Shown here one piece after another: positions 12,701 to 24,300 of a DNA stretch of 64,000 nucleotides. Every line of letters begins with the position of its first letter. The first letter of the stretch is position 1. Below the pieces are notes generated by a model. It ran no database searches. It saw nothing but the letters and a program-made list of their open reading frames with translations, and was not told where the DNA came from. Both the position numbers and the translations under genes were made by a program. The DNA comes from Dasyornis broadbenti (Eukaryota; Chordata; Aves; Passeriformes; Dasyornithidae). The stretch lies in assembly GCA_013397935.1 (NCBI GenBank), contig VZRN01000794.1, forward strand, positions 1,415,980 to 1,479,979. Reading direction: 5' to 3'.

Positions 12701-15700
12701 GTGAGCACGTGTATATACACACGCAAATAAATGTGGGAAGCAACACATCCAAAGGTATCAAGCCTGGAATTTTGCTTTGATTTAGCACTGGCAATGTAGT
12801 AGAAGGTGATTTGAATTACCTGCTGATTTATCCACTAATTGAAAGCTAACAGGTAAGTACTGGTTTTGTAGGAAGCATAAAAACATGGAGTTTGGTGTGG
12901 TTTGTAGCAGTCCATCAGTATGCTTCACTTGGATGCTGTTGTGGAAAGGAGTATCTTGGCAGGATAATTACATCTAATGGTTTTGAGTCTGTTCAAAGCA
13001 GAAAAATAATGTGCTTGCCAGTTGAGCAAAACCCAGAATAACTGAAGTGAGGACAAAAGGCTTTCTCGTGACACGGACGGTTTTATAGGAACAAAACCAT
13101 AATTTTACATCTTCCTTTAAAATGCCATGTCATATGCTGAAAGCCAACTCTGTTGGCAATTGAATGCCAGACTTAAGGGCACTAATTGAAAAAAATAATT
13201 GGAGTTGTTCTGTCTAATGACTCACTTGCACTTGTTTTCCTGCAGTTCATGTACATCCTTGGTATCTGCTTGCTGATCGAGCTGACAGGTGGAGTGGTGG
13301 CCCTGATCTTCAGGAACCAGGTGGGCTGCTTGCTTTAGGTTTTGTTATGATTCAGCTGTGCTGAATAACACCTGTTGAAGTTGTCACCTGAACACTAATT
13401 GACAGAGGCCTGAAGACAGCTCCAGGCTTTTCAGGGACTTCAGGGTTCAGCAACGGTGGGGTTTGCCACCATTCTGGAGACGAATTCCAGATTAAAGAAC
13501 CTGGAGAAAATCTGATAACTACAAATGTGCAATACGGGCAAAATGAGTTTCCAGCTCTTCATGTATTACAAAATGCTTTCTTCTGTTTTGCCATCTGGGT
13601 CTGCCTGCTAATTTGGGAAGTTTCCAGATGGATTTGGAGACTGTTGTTTGTTAGTGGCCAAAATGTTTTGCCTCAGCTAAAGGACAGCTCTTCCCTGCCC
13701 ACTTCATAAGCAACATAACTAATTTATATAGGAGACTCCATCTTTGACAAGCATGCTATAACTGTATTAAACCCTTGATTTTTCTAAACAGAAAGCCGCA
13801 GACTACATTTTTCAGTTAGAAATGCATTAAAACATAAACCTGCTCTTCTAATTTTTTTCCAGCCTGTGCAACCTGTGAATCTTGTTTTTCTTTTGCTTTT
13901 TAGACAATCAAATTTTTGAATGATAACATTAGAAGAGGAATTGAGAATTACTATGATGATTTAGACTTCAAGAACATCATGGATTCCGTTCAAAAGCAGG
14001 TTTGTGGTTGTTTTTTTCCCTTGGACTAACTCAGCAACAGCTGAAGAGTTTTTCCAGTGATGTGATAATCAAGTTGTTATTGATGAGGGGGATGAGATCT
14101 CTTGTGTCATCTTTTATGGTGTTGCTGTTGAGGTCAGGGCTCATCCAGCATTCCAGCTGGCATTTAAAACCCTCTTATGTCACTGCAAAAAGAGAGGGCC
14201 AAAATGCAGCTTTTGCCTTGGCAGGTGCAGTTGAGATGCTCAATGTCAGATCCTACAAACATGTAGGTTTTTAGTGGCCCCACGGCTGGATTCAGACAAA
14301 TTCAGCCTAAATTCCACCCATGGCCTTGCACTCAGCATTTCAGCTGGCTGCTCCAAGAGATTGAGAAGCATCTTGTTAACAGGAGGCATTGGATGAAGAG
14401 AGATGAGGTGGCATTTAGGCTGTTACAACCTGGGTCGTTGTGTGGCTGCTCGAGGGCATGCAGAGAGCTCTTTAACAAGGAGGTTAGTGGAAGGGAATGC
14501 CCGTGCAAGTGTGTCTACCTGTAATTAAAATTCAGAAATTGTGGTGAGCCCAGCTGAGCATTACTTAATGGCACGTGGCATTGACTCACAGCATTTTTAT
14601 TTTCTTTTTCTAATAAGGCTGGTCTGTTGAAATGTTTATTGGGTTATTGAAGGGTTCTGCCATGCAGTTCAGAGACTGTAGAAGAAGCAAAAAGTGTTCA
14701 GAAATGTGATGTCAGGGCCGATGTGATGTCCATGACCGTGCCAAGTAATGATTATTTTAAAAAATTGACTTAGGAAGTGATACATATATTCTAGGACATC
14801 GTTATGGAGATGGCAGCCTGCTTTGAAAAACAAAGTTAGCATGGAAAGTCTGTCAAAAGCAAACCATCCTGAGGAAATTTTGTCATTAAACTTCATAATG
14901 CTTTAAAGTTTCCATGCACTGCCCAGAATTATGGATCCGTAAAGTGAATGTGTATTTTAGTGGTTAAATGAACTCCTCCTTTTCCCTTCGTTTAAATTAT
15001 ACTGTGAATATTTATATTAAGTCAATGTAAACGTAGAGCATTTGTTTGCCAGATTTCAGTTCTTCTAAATCACACCCACAATGTTTTGGTGAGATTAATT
15101 TGTGCCTTACAGCAACGCTTTTGTCTTTTAGACCCAGTTGGAAATGTAGTTGTAATCCTTGCAACAACTGCAGAGGTAGATTACAGGTTATGATAGGGTC
15201 GATGTAAAAACATTCTTTAATGATGGCCAGACCTGGAAAGATAATTTTGCAACTTGGAGAAGATGGGAGGTGGAACTTAGCACTGAGTACTTTGCTTTGG
15301 CGCCTTGGGTTATAGTTCAATGAGTGACAGAGGAACATTACCTATATCATTAATTCTTTTTAATTGTATTTATCATATACATTCATACATGCCTTACTGA
15401 TAAAATGACAGAATTTTTTTTTTACCATAGGGGTTTTAAAATTCTTATTTTGTTTTCTACTTATTCAAAGAGTTTAAGATAGAATTGTTTCTTCCTTTTC
15501 CTTTTAGAATCCTAGAACCATTTGGGTTGGAGAAGACTTTTCAGATCATTGAGGTTTTTTTGGTTGTTGTTGTTTTTTTTCCTCCAGTTTAAGTGCTGTG
15601 GTGGGGAAGATTATAGAGATTGGTCCCAAAACGTGTACCACGACTGTGCAGCTCCAGGACCACTGGCCTGTGGGGTGCCCTACACTTGCTGCATCAGAAA

Positions 15701-18700
15701 TAAGGTAAGTCCTGGCATCTCAGCATCACTGCTCTTTGCTCTAAAAAAGTACCTGACTTTAGGAAGTCTGGGGTAAGAAGTGAAGGAAAATGGGTCCTTT
15801 CCTCCCCTAATTGATCTGTGGGTCTTGACAGCTTGAAAAGGAGAAAATAATGGATTAGATGTGTTGGCTATGGTCCATTTTACTGACTCACTTCCCAGCT
15901 CCCGAAGGGATATTGGGATGGCCTCTAATCTCATGGCTCGCCTGAATCAGAGCTGCTTAAAATTCAGCTTTGCTGGTGTTTTCCCCAGGGTTTGCTGCTC
16001 CAGCTTTGCCAGGAAGCCTGGGACCGGATTGCTTCTGTGGGTGGGGGTCAGAGTGATGTGTTCCAGCTGATGTGTGAGTTAAAAACCAAGCAGAATAACC
16101 TCGTCATCTCCAGAATAATCCAAAAATGTGGGCAGCTAACCTCAGGGTCAGGGCATGCTTGTGGACACAGGTCTAGACTGGAGCTGCTGCTCTGCCCTAA
16201 CCCATCCTTGAAAACGACCTGCCTCTAAAATCTTGGAAGGACTGAAGTCAGGACCAGTTTCTCAGTCTGTGATGAACTGGTACTAACTGGTGCTGACAGC
16301 ACTAGGAGCAGGTGTTGATTTTCATGTAAATGTGTTATAATTAAATTTTGTAATTCACTGCTCTTCATTTTGAGGGATGCATGTAATGCTTAATTTGATA
16401 AAGAACTATTTCTCAACTATTCCAGAGTGGGCAGTCCTGCCTCCCTGGGTTTTGGTCTTTAGTCTGAACATGAGACAGAGAAATTGGGGGTGTTTGAGAG
16501 TAGACTTCATGATGGAGATCCTGCTGCTGCTTGGTTTGGGCTGCCCTTTCAACATCTGCCTCGAGCATGGCTGTTTAATTAAAAAAAGGAAAAAATAAAT
16601 GCAGTGGTTGTGTCAGTAATCCTGCTAGGTGTTGCTGAGACGTGTATGACATGAAGGTGTTTATTGCATGTGCATACACATTTTTGGTGTGTGAGAAAGG
16701 GTCTGTTTAAATCTGCGATGAGCTTTGTTTTATTCTCAGAAACCAAAGCTAAACAGTTATGCTTTGAGTCTTAGGTATTTGAGAGGAAGGAGTTTGTGTA
16801 TGTGAAAGTAGTACCTGCTGATCTGCAGCAGTGTGCAGCAGAACAACTCAGGATTTTGCCTTCAGGAAAGGAAAAGCACTAAAACAAAAACTTCTCCAAG
16901 GAAAACCAGGGAGTATATTCTCTATTGACAGCTGGGGATGGGGTGGATTAGGCTGCTTGTACCCACAAGGTGTTAAGCTCAGGGAAGTTAATTGAAAGGC
17001 AAGGAGAAGCCCGAATTTCAGTGTAGTTCATCCAGACTCTGCAGTATATGAGGGTTTGTGGCTTTGCAGCAGGGAGATGCCATTGCTGGGCTGTGTGGAG
17101 TCTGGGTGGTGCAGCATGGTAACACCAGCACCAAGGCTGAGTGCACGGCTGCCTCGGGGAAAAACTAGCCAGAAGATGTATCAATCTTGTATGTTTGACA
17201 AAGGCTTCCAAATACAGGCTGGTTTCTGTCCTGGAAAGCTACAGATATGGTTTGTGATTACTCATTGGCTTTGTAGTCATGGAAAACTCCCGCTAATGTC
17301 GGCGGCTGGATTCTGATCCTCCGTAAAAGCCTTCTGCTAACATGAGCCAGCTCATACTGAGGGGACTCTAAAGGAACTGTGTTTAAGTCAAATTATTTAT
17401 TAAAGACTTACACTAGTGTAGCAGATAGAAATTAGTCCCAAATGCCTATAATCCTCTGCTTCCAATGCATTTATTATTATTTATTATTGTTGCTTATGCC
17501 ACAATGTCCTGTTAGCAAATTCTGTGTTTAAAATGAAATGGTGGGACTATGTTCCTTGTGGTCACGTATTTTGGAGGTGACCATGTGTCAGTCAGTTTGG
17601 CTTCAGCATCTTTGGGAACATGAAGTCACTCATAGCCAACACAACATGCTGATGCCTCATACTGATGTTGACTTCCAAGTGTTTTTATTACCTGCGGTTG
17701 GCAGATGGGTACCCCACAGAGTTTCCCAACAGCCCTGTGGAATAATCTGAGCTTTTTCTTAGTCTGAACCACTTGTGTCAGACAGTTGTGTGTTCAAGGT
17801 GAGAGCCCAGCTTTTTGGGGGGCTTCAAAATTTTTGCTTCTGGCTGGTGTTTCTGCCATTTTGTAACATCCGTCTTCCATCTTTGGAAAACATCCCTCTT
17901 CCTTCTTGGAAAGGTGACCTGCGACCCCCAGGCTACTGCTCAGAGGCTACCAGGATTTAGAAATCTTCATTCCTGTGTTTTGTTTTCATTTTGAGGGAGT
18001 GTAGTTGCCCAGAGAAGCTGTGGCTGCCCCATGCCTGGAAGTGTCCAAGGCCAGGTTGGAGCTTGGAGCAACCTGGGATAGTGGAAGGTGTCCCTGCCCA
18101 TGGCAGGAGGGTGGAACTGGATAATCTTTAAGGTTCCTTCCAACCTAAACCATTCTAGGATTCTACAAATGTGTATCAATAGTGCAGGGTTCATTCTGCC
18201 TTATTTTCCTCATCTCCATAGTCTCGTTTTTCTCCATGTCTTTGGCTTTGTTCGCTGCTTCCTTTGATGCTGGTGGCCTTTACATTGCATGATTTGTAAG
18301 TGAAGGACAGTATTTTCAGGTTGGCTTTTCCAGGCCAGGTGGAATCTTGGAACTCTGGAACGGAAAATATTACATAGCTACAGAAAATGCGTTAGTAATC
18401 TGTGATGAATGCAAGCACTCAGTCTCTTTTAAATAAATGAGCTTTATATTCCTATATATAATGGTATATAAAATTAAAGTGTAATAAATTTAGTCTTGTA
18501 AAAGTAATTAATGGTCTTGAAAGTTATTTGAAGTTGAAGATATTTCTGAGCTTAAATTTGTCATTGTGTTGGCATGAAGGCCATGTTAAACCCTGGTTTT
18601 TTTTTTTTTAATAAGAAGTGCTAAGTTATTAAGACTTTACAATGAATTCCAGCTGTTCATTCTGTGGAAGCAGCTGTGTCACACAGCTCTGTCGTAGCTG

Positions 18701-20979
18701 GCTTTGGTTGCTGGTGCCACCCTGGTTTTGGTGGCTAAATGGTTCAAATGTCTTGTGTTGTGACATGCTGACAATACTCATTTCTCTAAAATCGTATAGA
18801 GTTCTAACTAAATCTGACACTGGGGCTGCTGGAAGAAACTGGTGTTGGACTGGGAAATAACCCTGTCATTGCTTTTATATGAGCTGGGTGAACACAGAAT
18901 AAAAATAATATTATTGTGATTTTGATTTTCTGCTGCAATTCATATTTGTTGTTTTCTTTTCAGACAGACATTATCAACACCATGTGTGGATACAAAACCA
19001 TTGACCAAGAGGTAACATAGCCAGTGCCTACCCTGTCATGGCAGAGGGTGCTGCTTCTCTATTTTTTTTTGTCTGCTATAAAAGTGTATTCTGTGTGCTT
19101 TAATCTGCCATGCAGTTAAATCAGCAATTAATTTTTTTTTTCTGGAATAATTTCCATATATTAGAAAAAACTAATCTTGTTTGATTTTCGTATCTTCCTT
19201 TCTTCGTATTTTCCACGATTCCTTGTTTGCTGACACCTTCCCCAAGCTAATGTCACAATTAATGCACAAAAAGCTGCTTTTGTATTTTAAAGCAGTGACT
19301 TGAGTTGGGGAAGGCTTTTAGTACTTAAAAGCCAAAGTTTCTCACTGAGCAAAATTGGCATTGATAAAGCCAACTTAGCTGTTTCTAAGTATTTTATATC
19401 GCAGTAGTGGGTGTTTTATTTTCAAACCTGTAATAGTTATTCCTGGAAGAGGAGTGGGACTTCCTTGGTTGTATTGGCTGCCTTCTCCTCCCTTCAGGAG
19501 TGGGATGGGGCCTCGTTCTTCAGCCTTCCCTTTTGGGAATAGCCCCAGCGACTCCTGAGTAGAGACTGCCAGCTCAAGGCAATCATTGCGTGGTGATTAA
19601 GAAGGGAAATCGGTAATTGGATCTGCCCTGAGTTCTCCAGTCCTGCGTTTGGAGTGCTGGCGCGGGGCAGGGTGGGGGGCTGGTCTGAAAAAGCTCCTCT
19701 CTGCAGCTCATTTGTGGCACTTGGAGTACAATGCTAGCCTCGGTTGTTGGTTTTTGGGATTACCGGTTATCTTTAAATACAATTTGTCTTCATTTAGATT
19801 CATTGATTTACGGCTTAATCACCTGAACCTCCAGCCGGGGCTCTAACACGGAGCACTTAAGCATATGCTTAACTTTACCCCATTCATCTGCTTAGGACCC
19901 TCTGCAGCCTCAAGTGCTTTCTATATTATGGGTTGGGGTCACAGAGCAGCACAGCTTGCAGGACTGAATCCCAAATCCTCTTGTTCCTGCCCTTTTTAGG
20001 GTCTTTTGCAAAGCACTTGGTCCACAATTTAGGTTTTTCCACTGCTGTACTTTCAACTTGGAAGCAGAGATGAAAGCAAAAGAGAGACTTCTCTGCTTTC
20101 CAACTGGTCTTAAATGAGAATTGGGCACATTCTTGAAAAAATTAGCTGCAAAACCAGGTTTAAGACAATGAAATAACTTATTCAGGTGTAGAATAACTTT
20201 AAAAAAATAGAATAATTTGTTCAGGTGTGAAACAGCTTAACAACAGATGGAAGAATTAGTGATGAGAGGTCTTTGTTAAACTCAGTGGGTTTAAAGAGGT
20301 GGGAAGGCAAACCAAATTTGTCTCCCTGAACTTTTGAGTTGCCACGTGTATCACACACCAGTAGAACTGTCTATTGAACCCTTACTCTGGTATTTTGCAG
20401 CGCTTGAGTGTTCAGCATGTTATCTATGTCCGAGGGTGCACGAATGCAGTGCTTATTTGGTTTTTGGACAACTACAGCATCATGGCTGGCGTGCTGCTCG
20501 GCATATTGCTGCCCCAGGTAAGGGAGGGCCACTGTGCTAACCATGAGAGGGAACATCTGATTTGTTGCGATGGTATGTGAGATCTCATTTGACTATAATC
20601 ATAATCTTTCTTTTCGAATTTAATGAAACTGATAAGCTATGGTGGCATTCTGGTGGCATTCTGGTGGTATATTAGTGGCATTAGTGTGATACATTGCAGG
20701 ATTTGGTGGGATAATTAGCTTTTGGTTGGTGGGGTTTTTTTGAGTCCTCCCCTAGCTGTGACTTTCTAATGCTCCAGTGACATAACGCATGGGATGTCTG
20801 ACTGGGGCTGCCCTCTGCTTTCGCAGTTCCTGGGAGTGCTGCTGTCCTTGCTGTACATCACTCGGGTGGAAGACATCATCACAGAGCACAAGCTGAGCGA
20901 GAGCCTGTTCGAAGACGCGCGGCACAGATCTGCCCCCGAGTTTGCTGGAGCTGGCTGCTGCATGTGCTACCCAGGGTGA
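6637..20979 (+). CDS. TSPAN15: Tetraspanin-15, complete 8-exon coding region (295 aa)
   Basis: TspanC8 tetraspanin that binds ADAM10 and controls its ER exit, surface delivery and substrate choice. Exons: 6637-6732, 11167-11352, 13246-13320, 13904-13999, 15588-15704, 18964-19011, 20401-20517, 20827-20979. All junctions are phase 0 with AG acceptors and GT donors, giving 295 codons, one more than the 294 I recall for human. TM1 is about residues 19-42, TM2 61-83, TM3 95-116, the large extracellular loop about 117-232, and TM4 233-258. The loop has the CCG motif (C154-C155-G156) and eight cysteines in total, the TspanC8 hallmark. Sequons N118, N189 and N230 are present. N118 and N189 are each completed across a splice junction, which supports the exon choices. 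The tail ends in a Cys-rich GCCMCYPG segment, likely palmitoylated. The gene spans about 15 kb, far less than in mammals, mostly because introns are shorter. Confidence 0.98.
7217..7266. repeat. Two-copy 29-bp direct repeat in TSPAN15 intron 1
   Basis: A 21-base sequence beginning TGGGACATGTGG occurs identically at 7217-7237 and 7246-7266. A simple recent tandem duplication; no function inferred. Confidence 0.9.
9347..9434. repeat. Perfect 44-bp tandem duplication in TSPAN15 intron 1
   Basis: Positions 9347-9390 and 9391-9434 are identical by eye (unit begins ATGTATTTATG and ends GTCATGT). The absence of mismatches suggests a recent event or an assembly/polymorphic copy-number site. Confidence 0.92.
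9699..9735. repeat. Inverted repeat, 12-bp arms
   Basis: TTTTGGGGTTTT at 9699-9710 is the reverse complement of 9724-9735, separated by 13 AT-rich bases. It is embedded in TSPAN15 intron 1. Probably low-complexity in origin. Confidence 0.85.
11167..11352 (+). CDS. TSPAN15: TSPAN15 coding exon 2 (residues 33-94)
   Basis: Encodes the second half of TM1, the small extracellular loop (GIYAEIERQKYKTLESAF) and TM2 with the GVLASLRDN cytoplasmic turn. It is 186 bases, phase 0, with donor GTAAGT. This is the best conserved segment of the gene: nearly all residues match the mammalian protein as I know it. Confidence 0.97.
12027..12146 (-). mobile_element. CR1 LINE 3'-end fragment
   Basis: Located in TSPAN15 intron 2. 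Contains the reverse complement of the CR1 terminal consensus: GGGTTGGAAGGGACCTT, then CCAACCCCC, CACTAGACCAGGTTGCTC and CAACCTGGCCTTG. It is truncated and diverged, and the element reads right to left. Confidence 0.88.
13246..13320 (+). CDS. TSPAN15: TSPAN15 coding exon 3 (residues 95-119)
   Basis: A 75-base exon encoding TM3 (FMYILGICLLIELTGGVVAL) and ending at Arg-Asn-Gln before a GTGGGC donor. The Asn (118) becomes an N-Q-T sequon only when joined to exon 4. Intron 3, which follows, is short (583 bases). Confidence 0.97.
13904..13999 (+). CDS. TSPAN15: TSPAN15 coding exon 4 (residues 120-151)
   Basis: Encodes the first helix of the large extracellular loop (TIKFLNDNIRRGIENYYDD, then DFKNIMDSVQKQ). 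96 bases, phase 0. The acceptor is preceded by a long T-rich tract and the donor is GTTTGT. Intron 4 (14000-15587) shows only a CR1 tail fragment close to its 3' end. Confidence 0.97.
15506..15551 (-). mobile_element. CR1 LINE tail fragment next to TSPAN15 exon 5 acceptor
   Basis: AGAATCCTAGAACCATTTGGGTTGG followed by a diverged GATCATTGAG resembles the reverse complement of the CR1 3' terminus. It ends only about 36 bases upstream of exon 5, so the T-rich tract of the acceptor directly abuts repeat-derived sequence. Confidence 0.75.
15588..15704 (+). CDS. TSPAN15: TSPAN15 coding exon 5 (residues 152-190), CCG-containing loop
   Basis: Carries six of the eight loop cysteines: the CCG motif, then HDC, LAC and TCC. 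117 bases ending AAG before GTAAGT. The final Asn-Lys completes an N-K-T sequon with exon 6, where human has N-T-T. A CR1-derived tail fragment ends about 36 bases upstream of the acceptor. Confidence 0.97.
15705..18963 (+). other. TSPAN15: TSPAN15 intron 5 (3.3 kb)
   Basis: The largest intron after intron 1. It holds one plus-oriented CR1 3' end (18003-18166), a TTA/TTATT-rich stretch near 17470-17492 and a T-run near 18599-18610. No coding sequence is recognisable. Confidence 0.85.
18003..18166 (+). mobile_element. CR1 LINE 3' end
   Basis: Plus-oriented CR1 terminus in TSPAN15 intron 5: TTGCCCAGAGAAGCTGTGG, then AGGCCAGGTTGGA, CCATGGCAGGAGGG, GATAATCTTTAAGGTTCCTTCCAACC and CATTCTAGGATTCTAC. 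It is 5'-truncated, as is usual for CR1. Confidence 0.93.
18964..19011 (+). CDS. TSPAN15: TSPAN15 coding exon 6 (residues 191-206)
   Basis: A 48-base micro-exon encoding TDIINTMCGYKTIDQE, with the seventh loop cysteine. It has a strong pyrimidine tract and CAG acceptor, and a donor GTAACA. It was placed by homology: residues before and after it join in frame and match mammalian TSPAN15 in length. Confidence 0.96.
20401..20517 (+). CDS. TSPAN15: TSPAN15 coding exon 7 (residues 207-245)
   Basis: Encodes the end of the large loop with the eighth cysteine (YVRGC), the N-Y-S sequon at N230, and the start of TM4 (IMAGVLLGILLPQ). 117 bases, donor GTAAGG. An 11-bp unit is repeated in tandem in the following intron (about 20640-20672). 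Confidence 0.97.
20640..20672. repeat. Short 11-bp tandem repeat
   Basis: GGTGGCATTCT repeated with degeneration in TSPAN15 intron 7. Low significance. Confidence 0.7.
20827..20979 (+). CDS. TSPAN15: TSPAN15 coding exon 8 and stop (residues 246-295)
   Basis: Encodes the rest of TM4 (FLGVLLSLLYI), the membrane-proximal TRVEDII segment and the cytoplasmic tail ending GCCMCYPG, then TGA. The tail middle (HKLSESLFEDARHRSAPEFAGA) is the least conserved part of the protein compared with the mammalian tail. Confidence 0.97.
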   Translation, partial: FLGVLLSLLYITRVEDIITEHKLSESLFEDARHRSAPEFAGAGCCMCYPG

Positions 20980-21690
20980 CTTCAGGAACCCGAAATGCAG
21001 CTAAACGCAAGCAAACCCACCAGTTTTGGTTCGTGCTGGCTGTTCCAGACTGTGGGGGTGGCGAACTAGCCAGCAGCCGGTGATGGGTGCGATCCAGGAC
21101 ACACTGGAAGGCCCTGTGCTGCCCACGGGATTGCGGTGCTGCCGGAGGGGGTGGGTCTGTGGATCATTAAATCTCCTTTTGAGTGATTGCTGAGTGCTAA
21201 CGCAGCCAGAAAAAAATGGTCTGGGAAGATTTGAACGTCGATTTCTAGGAAGTATCTTTGCATCTTGGGATGTCGTATTTAAGTGTTTGTCCTTTTCCAA
21301 CTTTTTCTTACTCCTTCCAAGAGAGATTTCTTACTGATCTACATGGTGAATATTAAACATGGTTAATAATGGGTTTTTATGCTAATTGTAATGATACTGA
21401 CAATAATGGATGTGATGCTGATCGCTTTCATTGTTCAGTCTTCTGTGCCTTTTAATAATGGGGCAAATGCCAATGTTGAATCAGTCAGGTAATGCTTGAT
21501 ATATTTTTTAATGCAATTTATTACTGTCTGGCTTTTGTATAAACTTACAGGATGTTTGAGTCTTGGATGTACGGTATTTTTCCCCTTTAGTAAATTAACT
21601 AGGTGATTTATGACTTTCTATTTTTTTTGGAGTCCTGTATGTCAAGATGTTTCTAAAATTTATTGTCAAAATAAAAGCAATGAGTTGTTT
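20980..21690 (+). other. TSPAN15: TSPAN15 3' UTR
   Basis: After the stop the sequence becomes progressively AT-rich. The first well-placed AATAAA hexamer is at 21670-21675, followed by T- and A-rich sequence, so cleavage is likely around 21690. A longer alternative 3' end cannot be excluded. Confidence 0.65.
21670..21675 (+). terminator. TSPAN15: TSPAN15 polyadenylation signal
   Basis: Canonical AATAAA about 690 bases after the stop codon, in AT-rich sequence followed by a T-rich stretch. Position and context fit a poly(A) site, but no transcript evidence is available. Confidence 0.65.
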
Positions 21691-22671
21691 TTCTTAAAAA
21701 AAACCAACCAAACAAACACATAGATTTTATTTAAAATGCTTTGTATTTTCTCATATAAGTTAAGCCTGTCCCTCAAATACTGCATCGAATAGTAGAATTG
21801 GCTGGGGCTGTGATTCTGGCTTGGGTGCTGCCAGCCTGGGATATTGGAGAGTCACTGAACATCTGTGCCTCCCCTGCTTCTTAGTTCACCAAGAGATCTG
21901 GGGTTTTTGTTGTTCTTTTGTCCTGAGCATTTCTCTGCAGTCTCTCTAGCCCCAGCCAGGCCTGCAGGCAAAATGCAAAGCCTAATCATCATAATATTTC
22001 AATTAAACCAAAGTCAGGATGAGAATAAAGCAGGTTTATATCCTGAATCTCTGCTTTTCTGCACACTCCGCTAAGAAAAACAGAGTAATATCTCGTATTA
22101 TTCTCTCCTTGCTGCTTTTTGTTGTTTTTTTAAAATGTTCTCGTCCTGGACATTTTTTCCATCTTTCTTCAAAACTCAGTGTTTGCTGCTTAACTCTCTG
22201 CCTTCACCAAGAATTTCTGAGGAAACTCCAGGAGCCAAAAAGGACTCATCCAGCTCTTCAGTGTTCCTGATGGTTTCCAGGCAGAGAAATCCCAGTCCAG
22301 CACGGTCAGTGCGAGGTTTTTTTCCTACACAGCACACTCTAGCGTTGGGCCCTGCACACGGCGGCTACTTATTTAATTTCTCCATATCCTTATCACCCAA
22401 ATTGTCCTGGTCTCCGTCTTGAATAATGTGTTCAGGTAAGGTAAGAAGCCAGGTGTGTTTTAAGGGTGCATTTGTGTACAAAGAGAGGAAGGGGAATAGG
22501 AGGGGCAGCTTGGGAGGGTAGAGCTGACTGCTGGGGAAGGATGGGAAAATGGGCCTGAAGTTGGTTTGTTGTGGAGAGCGGGCTGGGAAGGTGGGAATGA
22601 CAAAGGTAATTCTCCTTTGATGACAGAAGTAATTTTTTCTTTCTTTCTTATAGTGTCTTGTAAATGTTGTG

Positions 22672-22925
22672 GTGGTTTGAAACATGAGATATCCAGGAAA
22701 GCAGGAGGTGTCAGAAGTGTGGTTAAAATTTAGGTGGTTTAAATGACATGGGGAGAGTATTTGGGGATACCAAGAGAGCAAGTCTCCTTTAGCAAGGAAA
22801 TCTGTGGGTTGTACGGAATTTTCAGCCATCCCCAGTGTTCACTGTCATTCCCACTATTTGGGTGAGAGTGGTGTCAACCTGACAACCACAAAGTAAACCC
22901 TGTGTGATTTTGTCTAATAAATGAT
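22672..22925 (+). mobile_element. Possible degenerate LTR-like fragment
   Basis: The block starts near TGTGGTGGTTTG, a sequence reminiscent of the 5' end of some passerine retroviral LTRs, and has an AATAAA at 22914-22919. No target-site duplication, primer-binding site or internal retroviral coding sequence is visible, so this is a weak call. Confidence 0.2.
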
Positions 22926-23970
22926 TGATTCAAAAACTATAGACCTTTCCCATTCCCTTGGATCTGAGGAAATGAACTCTTGGCTTCACAGGCCCATGGT
23001 GTCTGGAGGGAGGGATGATACCTATTGGGGGGTGGCTGGAGGAGAGAGATGCAGCAGTTCTCTGCTCAGCTGCCTTCTCCAGAGAGCTCATGAGAAAATT
23101 GACTTCAAATGGGTGAAGAATGCTGCTCTAATTCAATCTCTGTCCTTCTGTCAGGAGCAGCCACAGCTGGGCTGCTCCTCACAGATGCATCCTCAACCTG
23201 ATTTAAGAAAATGCTCCTTGGCTGCTGTTTAAAAGACTGAGGCAACTGCAAAATTCCCGAAGGACGGATTATTCTGTGCATGTAATTTTAAAGTACTCTA
23301 ACAACTGTGAGCTGCCAGTGGTTCATCCTCCATGTGTTCCTGCTTTCCATCACCATTCAGCTAGAAAAAGAGGTTTACCTCTTTTTTTCAAGTAATTAGA
23401 GTCTGCAGAGGCACAGACTTGGCACAGCACTCAGGTGATGCATGCTGGCGAGCTGAGTGCCTGGCTGGAGCATCATGAACAGTATCTGCTGTATATGCTG
23501 CTGCTGATACTTGATAAAAATCTTTAATTAGCACACATCAAGAGGAGAAATGCTGAGCAGGTCTCCCTCTGGTGGTATGGATATGCCATACCACAAGGCA
23601 CTAATTAAATCCCTGCTTGCTGGGAATTAAATCTCTGCTCAGCGCATCCATATGACACCAGAGTTTCTCCGTGGCACTTTTCCCTGCTCTGCTTCAAGAA
23701 GCCCCTTTGTGCAGGCACAGCTTCCAAGGAAATCCATCAATAGCACCAAACCTCTGCAACGATTATCATCTGTTCGTGAGGCAGAGAGAGACACTCAGGA
23801 TACAGCTGCTGGTTACAACTTCATCTGGAAAACACTCCTCCAAGGTGTAATGAGCTAATTCCCCCCTGATGGGGAAAAATACCAGTGTTTAAGATCTAAA
23901 AACCAAATAGCTAAAAGTTGTTTTGTTGATTTGTATTCCTAAAGCTCTATTCTTTACTAGAACCTCCCAG

Positions 23971-24095
23971 CATTCATGACTTTTCTGCGCCAGCTGATGT
24001 TCTTGTGTGGATTCAGGAATTGTTTTTTGCTAAGAAATAATGTGATGAGTGTTCAACTGCAGAGGGCAGGTGCTGCCTTCTGCTGGGGTCCTGTG
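23971..24095 (+). repeat. Direct duplication, copy A (125 bp)
   Basis: Begins CATTCATGACTTTTCTGC and ends GGGGTCCTGTG. Matches copy B at 25327-25460 with about a dozen substitutions and one 9-base length difference. Flanks of the two copies are unrelated, so the duplicated unit has sharp ends. Origin is unknown: it could be a dispersed low-copy repeat or a local duplication. Confidence 0.88.
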
Positions 24096-24300
24096 AGAAG
24101 AAGGGTGTGTTGAGCATTGGGGTGCACGGGTGCACAGGGTGAGACACCCAGAGATGGCAGCTGAGGTGAAGCACCACAGCCTTCAGTGATTCACAGTGAA
24201 GAACAGGCTGCTCCTTGAGCCTCAGGCACCAGTTTATCCCAGGTATCCAGACCACTGAGGCTGAGCAGGTACCCTCTGCCCAGGGATGGCTGTGGGGCCT

